Assembly (NCBI GenBank): GCA_031553755.1
Contig: JAVBKZ010000119.1
Span: 1-5,714 of the forward strand
Source of the DNA: JAIRVZ01 sp031553755
Lineage (GTDB): Bacteria > Bacteroidota > Bacteroidia > Bacteroidales > Azobacteroidaceae
DNA: 5,714 nucleotides
Direction: 5' to 3'
In this document: one piece after another, positions 1 through 5,714 of the stretch
How the letters are laid out: the number at the start of each line of letters is the position of its first letter
Position numbering within the stretch: position 1 is the first letter of the stretch
Notes under the pieces: generated by a model
Database searches by the model: none
Told to the model about the DNA's origin: nothing
What the model saw: only the letters and a program-made list of their open reading frames with translations
Made by a program: the position numbers and the translations under genes

Positions 1-200
1 GATATGCGGCATTTTATTTTTCTTGAAAGAATCATCACATAAATCTTCATATTGTCGGATTTTTGCTTAAAACGACCGATATGTCAATGAATTATCCTAC
101 TTTTGAATACAAAATGGAGTTTTTAGACGGACTGACGTTATCTGCAACCCTAAAAAGCACCCAAGTAACCATTCACACGCAACTGTTGAAAAGTTTTTTC
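1..200. other. Non-coding or gene-edge stretch with no supported gene
   Basis: I see no gene here that I can defend. A 43-codon plus-strand frame (81-212) runs into the regulatory region and has no recognisable features. A reverse-strand frame starting with ATG at 50 reads 16 codons off the left edge (it begins MKIYVMILSR) and could be the start of a divergent gene, but it is too short to judge. No tRNA, strong terminator hairpin or tandem repeat is visible. The segment ends where the controller gene's control region begins. Confidence 0.4.
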
Positions 201-208
201 TTGACAAT
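201..208 (+). promoter_or_regulatory. Upstream operator half-site (TTGACAAT)
   Basis: This octamer is identical to the left arm of the palindrome at 237-253 and lies 36 bp upstream of it, start to start. That is a little under three and a half helical turns. A second, weaker regulator site upstream of the promoter is common for restriction-modification controller (C) proteins, where a high-affinity and a low-affinity site give activation and then repression. Here only one half-site is present, so the role is inferred. It could also act as a sigma70-like -35 hexamer (TTGACA), but there is no matching -10 hexamer at the normal distance. Confidence 0.35.
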
Positions 209-231
209 GTAGAAGACTTGATTTTTATTTT

Positions 232-239
232 TAATTTTG
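232..239 (+). promoter_or_regulatory. Bacteroidota-type -7 promoter box for the operon
   Basis: TAATTTTG matches the Bacteroidota primary-sigma -7 consensus TAnnTTTG exactly. Transcription would begin around 244-246, inside the palindrome, giving a leader of only about 16-18 bases before the ATG at 262. No TTTG/TTG -33 element is present at the usual distance (around 205-212). That would suit a promoter that needs help from a bound regulator, or one that is simply weak. It is the only promoter-like element I find ahead of the four co-directional genes, and it would drive them all as one transcript. Confidence 0.5.
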
Positions 240-253
240 ACAATTATTGTCAA
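237..253. promoter_or_regulatory. Perfect 17-bp palindrome, probable operator of the XRE controller
   Basis: The sequence TTGACAAT-T-ATTGTCAA is a perfect inverted repeat with 8-bp arms and a 1-bp centre. It overlaps the last three bases of the -7 box and covers the predicted transcription start. A protein dimer bound here would block RNA polymerase. The adjacent gene encodes an XRE helix-turn-helix protein, a class that binds such palindromes and commonly autoregulates. The right arm reaches the A of a possible ATG at 253, which argues for the next ATG (262) as the true start. Binding by this particular regulator is inferred from position. Confidence 0.65.
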
Positions 254-261
254 TGAAAAAT

Positions 262-570
262 ATGTCAACAAAAACAATAGGCGAAAAACTAAGAGAATTA
301 AGAGAAACCAGCCAGTTTCCATTGAGAAAGGTAGCTGCATTACTTGATATTGATGTAGCCATTTTGAGCAAAATGGAACGTGGCGAACGGAAACTAACAA
401 AAGAGATTGTCCTCAAACTCGCAGACTTATACCAACAAAATCCTGATGAATTGTTGGTTCTCTTTCTCAGCGACAAAATAATGTATGAAATTCAAGATGA
501 GGATTTGGGTGAAAAAGCATTGAAAGTTGCCGAAGAAAAAGTAAAATATCTAAAAGCAAACAAGAAATGA
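262..570 (+). CDS. XRE-family helix-turn-helix regulator, likely restriction-modification controller
   Basis: This is a predicted DNA-binding transcriptional regulator of 102 residues. The Cro/C1-type helix-turn-helix occupies roughly residues 5-60: TIGEKLRELRE forms helix 1, PLRKVAALL helix 2, DVAILSKMERGER the recognition helix with the usual S-x-x-E-x-G pattern, and LTKEIVLKLADLY the following helices. The tail (ELLVLFLSDKIMYEIQDED, then a charged ALKVAEEKV helix) is typical of small XRE proteins found next to Eco57I-like methyltransferase genes in Bacteroidota. This is from memory of the family. ATG 262 was chosen because A-rich sequence precedes it. ATG 253 would add MKN and touches the operator, while TTG 247 lies inside the operator. 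The stop overlaps the next gene's ATG (ATGA), implying translational coupling to the restriction enzyme. The likely role is to autoregulate through the palindrome at 237-253 and set the dose or timing of the enzyme. Confidence 0.88.
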   Translation: MSTKTIGEKLRELRETSQFPLRKVAALLDIDVAILSKMERGERKLTKEIVLKLADLYQQNPDELLVLFLSDKIMYEIQDEDLGEKALKVAEEKVKYLKANKK

Positions 571-3551
571 CCATCAAACAGCTCATAGAAAAATATCAGG
601 CGGATAGAGACCATTATCTGACCAATAAGTATAATGAAACACTGCTTCGCAGTGATTTCTTAGACCCCTTTTTTGAGTTGTTAGGTTGGGATATAAAAAA
701 CAACGCAGGAAAACCAACGAACGAACGCGAGGTAATTTTGGAAGAAGCATTGAAAGCCAATGCTTCCGAACATTCCAAAAAACCTGATTATACTTTTCGT
801 TTGTTTGCCGAAAGAAAATTCTTTTTAGAAGCAAAGAAACCTTGCGTTTCTATAGAGGCAAACAGCGAAACGGCAAAACAAGCCAGACGCTATGGTTTCA
901 CTGCCAAATTGAAAATTTCAGTTTTATCAAACTTTGAATATCTTATCATTTACGACACTTCTATAAAAGTTGAAAAAGATGATACTTTTCAAAAAGCGCT
1001 TGTAAAGAAATATCACTATACTGAATACGAAAGTAAGTTTGATGAAATCAAGCAATTGTTAGGAAAAGAATCTGTTTATACAGGAAGTTTTGACACAGAA
1101 TGGAAAGATATTGAAACTAAAATCAATCAATATTCCATTGACAATTTATTTTTAAAGCAAATTAATGAATGGCGAAAAGCATTAGGCTCTGAAATTCACA
1201 AATATGAACCAAAAATGAATGAACAACAACTAAATGATGTTGTTCAAAGCTATTTAAACCGTATATTATTTTTGCGTGTTTGTGAAGATAGAAATTTAGA
1301 AGATTACCAAACACTTTTGAAATTTGCCAATGCAAACGATTTCAAAGCACTCATCAAGAAATTTGAAGAAGCAGATAAACGCTATAATTCAGGGTTGTTT
1401 GACCAATTACTAAAGGACAAAATTGTAGGGAATCTAAGTTCTGTATTTTGGACAATTATCAAACAACTTTATTATCCTGAAAGTCCCTATTCATTTAGCG
1501 TTTTCTCTTCTGATGTTTTAGGAAGCATTTATGAAATTTTCCTTTCCGAAAAATTGGCTATTCAAAATGGAATAGTTGAGTTGGTAAAGAAACCTGAAAA
1601 CATAGACAGAGATATTGTTACAACCCCAACATTTATCATCAACGATATTTTAAGAAATACCGTTTTACCAAAATGTAAAGACAAAACCGATAAAGAAATT
1701 TTGCAATTGAAATTTGCTGATATTGCTTGTGGTTCGGGTGCATTTTTGTTGGAGCTTTTTCAATTATTGGATGATATTTTGATTGATTATTATTTGAAGA
1801 CTGATAAATCAAAACTCATTCAAACCAATATTAACACTTACAAACTTCCGTTTGAAACGAAAAGAAAAATTTTACTGAATTGCATTTACGGAGTAGATAA
1901 AGATTATAACGCTGTTGAAGCAACAAAATTTGGATTACTGTTAAAGTTATTGGAAAGTGAAGATGTAAACTCAACGAACAAAACAAAACCTGTTTTGCCT
2001 GACCTTTCAAATAATATCTTCTTTGGAAACAGTTTATTGAATTCTGAACAAGTGGAAAAGAAAAGTCAAACAACAATCAATCCATTTGATTTTTCAGGAC
2101 TTAAATTTGATGTAATTGTTGGTAATCCACCTTATATGAAATCGGAGGATATGAAAAATATTACGCCGCTTGAATTGCCACTTTACAAAACTAATTACAC
2201 TTCCGCTTATAAACAGTTTGATAAATATTTTCTATTCCTTGAACAAGGATTGAATTTATTAAACGATAATGGAGTTTTAGGATATATTGTTCCAAGCAAA
2301 TTTGCCAAAGTTGGTGCAGGTAAAAAACTGCGTGAATTACTTGCAGAAAAGGAATACTTACATTCTATCGTTTCTTTTGGTGCAAATCAAGTTTTTGCAG
2401 ATAAAACAACATATACCTGTTTACTGATTCTAAACAAAGAATCTCAAAAGGTTTTTCAGTATGCAGAAATAAAGAGTTTAGACAATTGGAAAATTCGTAA
2501 ACCCGACGCCATAAAATTTGCTTCTAAAGCAACAAAAGAATTAGATAGTGAAGTTTGGGTATTGGTTCCGCCTGACCTAACTAACGCTTACAACAAAATC
2601 ATTTCGCAAAGCGAAAAATTGAGTGATTTGATTGAAAATGACAATATTTTCAACGGCATTCAAACAAGTGCAAATGATGTGTATATTTTTACGCCGACAA
2701 AAGAAGATAAGAAGTATTATTTCTTTTCTAAAAAAGGTATTGAATACAAGATTGAGAAAGAAATTACAAAACCGTATTTCCAGACTTTATCGGGGGAAGA
2801 TAATCTAAACACATACCGAACTTTTATACCCAATGCAAGGGTTATCTATCCCTACACACAAACAAAAATAGGCGTTGATATAATGCCACTTACAAGCATT
2901 AAAAAGAAATTTCCTTTGGCTTCTGGCTATCTGCAGAAGCATAAAGCAATTTTGAATAGTCCCACACGAGATATTAAACCTGAACCACAAACAAAAAACG
3001 AATGGCACAGATACGGCAGACATCAAAGTTTGGACAGTTGCGGATTGCCACAGAAAATTATCGTAGGCGTTCTTTCCGTTGGCGATAAATATGCCGTTGA
3101 TGTTCATGGAACGTTGATTTCATCGGGCGGAACAGCAGGTTATTGTGTAGTTGCAGTTACCGAAAATTCGGATTATTCCATTTACTATATTCAAGCAATT
3201 CTTAATTCAAAATATTTAGAGTGGTTCAGTGCTTTGTATGGCGAAGTTTTTAGAGGCGGTTACATTGCAAGAGGGACGAAAGTTTTGAAAAACTTGCCTA
3301 TTCGAAAAATTGATTTTGCTAACGTAAAAGAAAAAGCACTTCACAATAAAATTGTTGAAACGCAAAAAGAACTTATCAGCATTTATGACCAAATAGATGC
3401 AAATGCAGGAAATAAAAGAGCATTAATACCTTTGCAAAATCAGTTTGCAAGAGAAAAAGTGAACTTAGAAAAGCTATTAGCCCAATTATACAATTTAGGC
3501 AATGACGATTCATTAATCCCATTAATCAAAGAATTGTATGAAGCTAATTGA
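567..3551 (+). CDS. Type IIG (Eco57I-like) fused restriction endonuclease / N6-adenine methyltransferase
   Basis: A 994-residue single-chain enzyme that should both cleave DNA and methylate adenine within its recognition site. The N-terminal nuclease domain (about 1-150) has FLDPFFELLGWD at 31-42 and a PD-(D/E)xK signature: P73-D74, then E88-A89-K90 in FFLEAKKP. A helical connector runs to about residue 345. The methyltransferase core follows: motif X-like TPTFIIND (353-360), SAM-binding motif I ADIACGSGAF (384-393), motif II-like YGVDKD (441-446), and catalytic motif IV GNPPY (519-523), which fits the gamma N6-adenine class. About residues 665-915 form a TaqI/Eco57I-type target-recognition region. 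The C-terminal end (about 925-978) is charged and helical, probably coiled coil. Length is close to that of R.Eco57I (about 1000). All key residues are present and no frameshift is seen. It overlaps the controller by 4 bp and the next methyltransferase by 14 bp. Recognition sequence and cut distance cannot be read from the sequence. Confidence 0.93.
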   Translation: MTIKQLIEKYQADRDHYLTNKYNETLLRSDFLDPFFELLGWDIKNNAGKPTNEREVILEEALKANASEHSKKPDYTFRLFAERKFFLEAKKPCVSIEANSETAKQARRYGFTAKLKISVLSNFEYLIIYDTSIKVEKDDTFQKALVKKYHYTEYESKFDEIKQLLGKESVYTGSFDTEWKDIETKINQYSIDNLFLKQINEWRKALGSEIHKYEPKMNEQQLNDVVQSYLNRILFLRVCEDRNLEDYQTLLKFANANDFKALIKKFEEADKRYNSGLFDQLLKDKIVGNLSSVFWTIIKQLYYPESPYSFSVFSSDVLGSIYEIFLSEKLAIQNGIVELVKKPENIDRDIVTTPTFIINDILRNTVLPKCKDKTDKEILQLKFADIACGSGAFLLELFQLLDDILIDYYLKTDKSKLIQTNINTYKLPFETKRKILLNCIYGVDKDYNAVEATKFGLLLKLLESEDVNSTNKTKPVLPDLSNNIFFGNSLLNSEQVEKKSQTTINPFDFSGLKFDVIVGNPPYMKSEDMKNITPLELPLYKTNYTSAYKQFDKYFLFLEQGLNLLNDNGVLGYIVPSKFAKVGAGKKLRELLAEKEYLHSIVSFGANQVFADKTTYTCLLILNKESQKVFQYAEIKSLDNWKIRKPDAIKFASKATKELDSEVWVLVPPDLTNAYNKIISQSEKLSDLIENDNIFNGIQTSANDVYIFTPTKEDKKYYFFSKKGIEYKIEKEITKPYFQTLSGEDNLNTYRTFIPNARVIYPYTQTKIGVDIMPLTSIKKKFPLASGYLQKHKAILNSPTRDIKPEPQTKNEWHRYGRHQSLDSCGLPQKIIVGVLSVGDKYAVDVHGTLISSGGTAGYCVVAVTENSDYSIYYIQAILNSKYLEWFSALYGEVFRGGYIARGTKVLKNLPIRKIDFANVKEKALHNKIVETQKELISIYDQIDANAGNKRALIPLQNQFAREKVNLEKLLAQLYNLGNDDSLIPLIKELYEAN

Positions 3552-5145
3552 AAACGCATCAGCAGAAAAACTTCGAGGTGGTTTTTATACACCTGAACCG
3601 ATTGCTTCATTTATTTTGAAATGGGGCATTAACGGAAGTTCTGATTATGAAATTTTAGAACCAAGTTGTGGAGACGGCGTGTTTTTGGAACAACTGAAAG
3701 AAAATAATCATAAATTCAAATCGGTTACAGCCATTGAATTTGACGAAATTGAAGCCGAAAAATCAGATAAAATAAAACTCAAAAATAAAAATGTAATCAA
3801 TACCGATTTCCATTTGTATTGTAACAAAACAACAGAACGATTTAATTTAATTGTCGGCAATCCGCCTTATATTCGCTATCAATATTTTGACAAGGAACAG
3901 CAAAAAGAATCAGATACAATTTTCAAAAAAGCTAATTTAAAATATTCGAAATTGACCAATGCGTGGGTTTCGTTTGTGGTTGGGTCCAGTTTGTTACTCA
4001 AAGAAAAAGGAAAAATCGGTTTTGTAATTCCTGCGGAATTATTGCAGGTTTCGTACGCTCAACAATTACGTGAGTTTTTGGCTCATTTCTATAATAAAAT
4101 CAATATTATCTCATTCCAAAAGTTAGTATTCCCTGATATTCAGCAAGAAGTTGTTTTATTACTTTGCGAGAAAAACGAAAGTGATTCGCATTTGATTGAA
4201 CATTTGGAATTGAGAGATGCTTCTTCCCTTGAAAAATTAGATGTAAACAGGCTGAAAAGTCCAACCAAAAAAATAGATTTTAAATCCAATAAATGGACTT
4301 ATTATTTTTTGGAACAAGAAGAAATTGACTTTTTGGAAAGCATTGCAACGAAAAGAAAAATACCAACAATTGGCGACTATGCCAATGTTGAAGTTGGAAT
4401 TACCACAGGAGCCAATAATTATTTCACGGTTCCCTATTCAACTGTTGCTTTTTACCAATTGGAAGAATTTGCCAAGCCTATGGTGGGCAGAAGCGTTCAG
4501 GTAAATAGCATAATTTTTACAAAAAAAGATTGGCAACAAAACCAACAAACCGAAGCCAAAGCTAATTTATTGGTATTTCCATCCAAAGAAAAACTTAATG
4601 GAAATTCAGGTGCAAAGTGCTACATAGAATATGGCGAATCTATAGGCATAAATAAAGGCTACAAAACAGGCATTCGTGATGATTGGTTTGTAATTCCGTC
4701 CATTAAACTTTCCGATGCACTGTTTATTCGCAGAAACAACCTATTTCCACGCTTAATCTTAAATGAAGCAAATGCCTATACTACTGACACCATGCACAGA
4801 GTGTTTGTAAAGGCAACAACTGATAAAACAGCTTTCATTGCGAGTTTTTACAATTCGTTGTCCTTAGCTTTTTCTGAAATCGTGGGACGCAGTTACGGTG
4901 GTGGCGTTTTGGAACTAATGCCAAGCGAAACCGAACAAATTCTTTTGCCTTATCAAGTCAATAACTCTGAGTTGCTTGAAACAATTGACAAGATGATGCG
5001 TGAGAAAAAAAGCATTGACGATACTCTGCGAATCACAAACCAACAAATTCTCAAAGATGGCTACGGTTTTACAGATAAGGAAATAGAATTAGCGGATAGT
5101 ATTTGGAAGAAACTGTCGGTAAGGAGATTAAATCGGAGAAAATAG
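3538..5145 (+). CDS. Stand-alone gamma-class N6-adenine DNA methyltransferase (Eco57I/TaqI-like)
   Basis: A 535-residue SAM-dependent methyltransferase, predicted to modify adenine and protect host DNA from the upstream enzyme. Motif order is X-I-II-IV, as in gamma-class enzymes: GGFYTPEPIA (14-23), SAM-binding EPSCGDGVF (41-49), acidic AIEFD (65-69) and catalytic NPPY (108-111). IGFVIPAELL (160-169) matches the conserved strand after motif IV. The C-terminal half from about 255 is the target-recognition region (SVQVNSIIF, GIRDDWFVIPS), and the end (about 478-527) is helical. No nuclease motif is present, so it is modification-only. The length is near that of M.Eco57I (about 540). Its ATG lies 14 bp inside the end of the fused enzyme gene in a different frame, so translation is probably coupled. 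A separate methyltransferase is expected if the fused enzyme modifies only one strand. Whether both proteins recognise the same site is inference. Confidence 0.92.
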   Translation: MKLIENASAEKLRGGFYTPEPIASFILKWGINGSSDYEILEPSCGDGVFLEQLKENNHKFKSVTAIEFDEIEAEKSDKIKLKNKNVINTDFHLYCNKTTERFNLIVGNPPYIRYQYFDKEQQKESDTIFKKANLKYSKLTNAWVSFVVGSSLLLKEKGKIGFVIPAELLQVSYAQQLREFLAHFYNKINIISFQKLVFPDIQQEVVLLLCEKNESDSHLIEHLELRDASSLEKLDVNRLKSPTKKIDFKSNKWTYYFLEQEEIDFLESIATKRKIPTIGDYANVEVGITTGANNYFTVPYSTVAFYQLEEFAKPMVGRSVQVNSIIFTKKDWQQNQQTEAKANLLVFPSKEKLNGNSGAKCYIEYGESIGINKGYKTGIRDDWFVIPSIKLSDALFIRRNNLFPRLILNEANAYTTDTMHRVFVKATTDKTAFIASFYNSLSLAFSEIVGRSYGGGVLELMPSETEQILLPYQVNNSELLETIDKMMREKKSIDDTLRITNQQILKDGYGFTDKEIELADSIWKKLSVRRLNRRK

Positions 5146-5167
5146 AAATCTAAAAACATCTATAAAT

Positions 5168-5578
5168 ATGGGAGGTAATGCTGGAATAAGAGGCTATATC
5201 ATTCAAACATTAATATGTGTCTTGGATGCTTTAGAAACAGATAATAACTGGTTGTCTGTGACATTGGAACCATTGGATGAATCTGAAAAAGTGGATATTA
5301 AATGGACTTACCCTGAAAATAAATTAAAGGTGAGTCAAGTAAAATCCTCACAGAATGTTATTAGATTTTCTGTTGCTAAAGTGTGGTGCGAGGAACTTGA
5401 AACAAGTTCCCCAAATGCAACAGACTATGAGTTGTTGCTTATCGGTTCTACCGACAAAAAGCTTTTGGAAAGGAATGACATTGGCAATGTAAAAATTGGT
5501 GAATTTAAGCCTTTAAATATAAACTTTCTAATAGACCAAGCATCTACAAAACTTGATTCTTACTATGAAAGAAAGTAA
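5168..5578 (+). CDS. Truncated N-terminal part of a Cap4/DUF4297-like DNA nuclease
   Basis: A 136-residue product that looks like only the first domain of a larger protein. GIRGYIIQTLICVLDAL (6-22) resembles the opening helix (G-x-x-Q pattern) of Cap4/DUF4297-type dsDNA nuclease domains. It is followed by a possible catalytic set: E34 (VTLEP), D43 (EKVDI) and QVKSSQN (57-63), with K59 as the active lysine and Q in place of the second acid. In this group the nuclease normally precedes a sensor or ATPase domain of several hundred residues, which is missing. The frame ends where an IS66-like end appears to begin: the TAA stop forms part of GTAA at 5575-5578. It starts 22 bp after the methyltransferase with no visible promoter, so it is probably the fourth gene of the operon. 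It is probably non-functional as it stands. The family assignment is by motif pattern only; it could instead be another restriction-like fold. Confidence 0.6.
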   Translation: MGGNAGIRGYIIQTLICVLDALETDNNWLSVTLEPLDESEKVDIKWTYPENKLKVSQVKSSQNVIRFSVAKVWCEELETSSPNATDYELLLIGSTDKKLLERNDIGNVKIGEFKPLNINFLIDQASTKLDSYYERK

Positions 5579-5714
5579 CTACTCAGGTCAGAACTTTAAT
5601 TTTACCTTTTGGCAATTTCTGCCAACGCATAATACCTTGACCTTCCATTCTTCCTGGCAGTATCAGCGATAGAAAGCAGTTGTGAGAAAGAGTCCGCACC
5701 GGCATCGGATCGGA
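5575..5714 (-). mobile_element. Terminal part of a probable IS66-family insertion sequence, running off the right edge
   Basis: The segment starts with GTAACTACTCAGG; IS66-family terminal repeats characteristically begin with GTAA. From here the base composition shifts: 39 of the last 74 bases are G or C, against clearly AT-rich sequence upstream. A reverse-strand transposase-like frame ends 27 bp inside the boundary, the usual position of the last IS66 gene (TnpC) relative to its end. IS66 elements make 8-bp target duplications, so the 8 bases GAAAGAAA at 5567-5574 should recur beyond the far end of the element. The far end is not in the window, so the family call is provisional. Confidence 0.5.
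5602..5714 (-). CDS. C-terminal fragment of a probable IS66-like transposase (5' end outside window)
   Basis: Read on the reverse strand, this frame is open from the right edge to a TAA at 5602-5604. It gives 36 residues that include RSDAGADSFSQLLSIADTAR and end in ALAEIAKR. The pattern R-S-x-x-G-A-x-x-x-x-x-L-L-S-I-x-x-T-A-R/K-x-x-G resembles the last helix region of IS66-family DDE transposases, where S-x-x-G-A is followed by a Y/L-S-L-x-x-T-A-K-x-N-G helix. The catalytic residues lie outside the window. It is convergent with the truncated nuclease gene and richer in G+C, consistent with later arrival. With so few residues, another transposase family or an unrelated gene end remains possible. 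Confidence 0.5.
   Translation of the reverse strand, partial: RSDAGADSFSQLLSIADTARKNGRSRYYALAEIAKR

Noticed and set aside
1..50. Reverse-strand frame starting at 50 (MKIYVMILSR) leaving the left edge
   Set aside because: Only 16 codons are visible, without a clear promoter or known motif. It may be a divergent gene start but is not supportable from this window.
130..150. GACGTTATCTGCAACCC segment as a repeat or attachment-like site
   Set aside because: It looks faintly like intergenic repeat sequence seen in Bacteroidota, but there is no second copy or inverted partner in the window and it does not fit integron attC core sequences.
81..212. 43-codon plus-strand frame beginning MSMNYPTFEY
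   Set aside because: It is short, has no recognisable family features, and runs into the promoter region. No promoter or start context supports it.
247..261. TTG (247) or ATG (253) as start of the controller
   Set aside because: TTG lies inside the palindrome and close to the predicted transcription start, leaving almost no leader. ATG 253 has the last palindrome base as its first base and lacks the A-rich context seen before ATG 262, although it cannot be fully excluded.
1138..1148. TTGACAATTTA inside the fused enzyme gene as another operator copy
   Set aside because: It matches only one arm, lies in coding sequence with no palindromic partner, and is expected by chance in AT-rich DNA.
5146..5167. 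Possible separate promoter or terminator between the methyltransferase and the nuclease fragment
   Set aside because: The 22-bp gap has no TAnnTTTG box and no hairpin, so the fragment most likely shares the operon transcript.

Overview
The window looks like a piece of a Bacteroidota (Bacteroidetes) genome. This rests on the strongly AT-rich coding sequence, the lack of clear Shine-Dalgarno sequences before the starts, A-rich start contexts, and a TAnnTTTG-type -7 promoter box (TAATTTTG) ahead of the first gene. The phylum assignment is inference; the genus cannot be told from the sequence.

Layout, left to right. Positions 1-200 hold no gene I can support. Positions 201-253 are a compact control region. 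It has a TTGACAAT half-site, a -7-like box and a perfect 17-bp palindrome that covers the likely transcription start of the first gene. Four plus-strand genes follow, tightly packed: (1) a small XRE-family helix-turn-helix regulator (262-570); (2) a 994-residue fused restriction-modification enzyme of the type IIG / Eco57I class (567-3551), overlapping the regulator by an ATGA junction; (3) a separate 535-residue gamma-class N6-adenine DNA methyltransferase (3538-5145), overlapping the enzyme by 14 bp; and (4) 22 bp further on, the N-terminal part of a predicted PD-(D/E)xK-like DNA nuclease resembling Cap4/DUF4297-type domains (5168-5578). From about 5575 to the right edge the composition turns GC-richer. 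A reverse-strand reading frame there ends in what looks like the C-terminus of an IS66-like transposase.

How the parts fit together. The regulator probably acts as an autoregulatory controller that delays or limits expression of the restriction enzyme. The fused enzyme would cut at a distance from its site and methylate it on at least one strand, and the stand-alone methyltransferase would give full host protection. Gene sizes and order of function resemble Eco57I (a fused R/M protein of about 1000 residues plus a methyltransferase of about 540). The fourth gene looks like the start of a second, nuclease-based defence gene attached to the same operon. It appears to have been cut off by an insertion sequence, because its stop codon coincides with the GTAA that typically begins IS66-family termini.

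The core is a complete, apparently intact restriction-modification operon of known type. The least ordinary points are the operator arrangement at the start of the controller and the insertion-truncated nuclease gene at the end.
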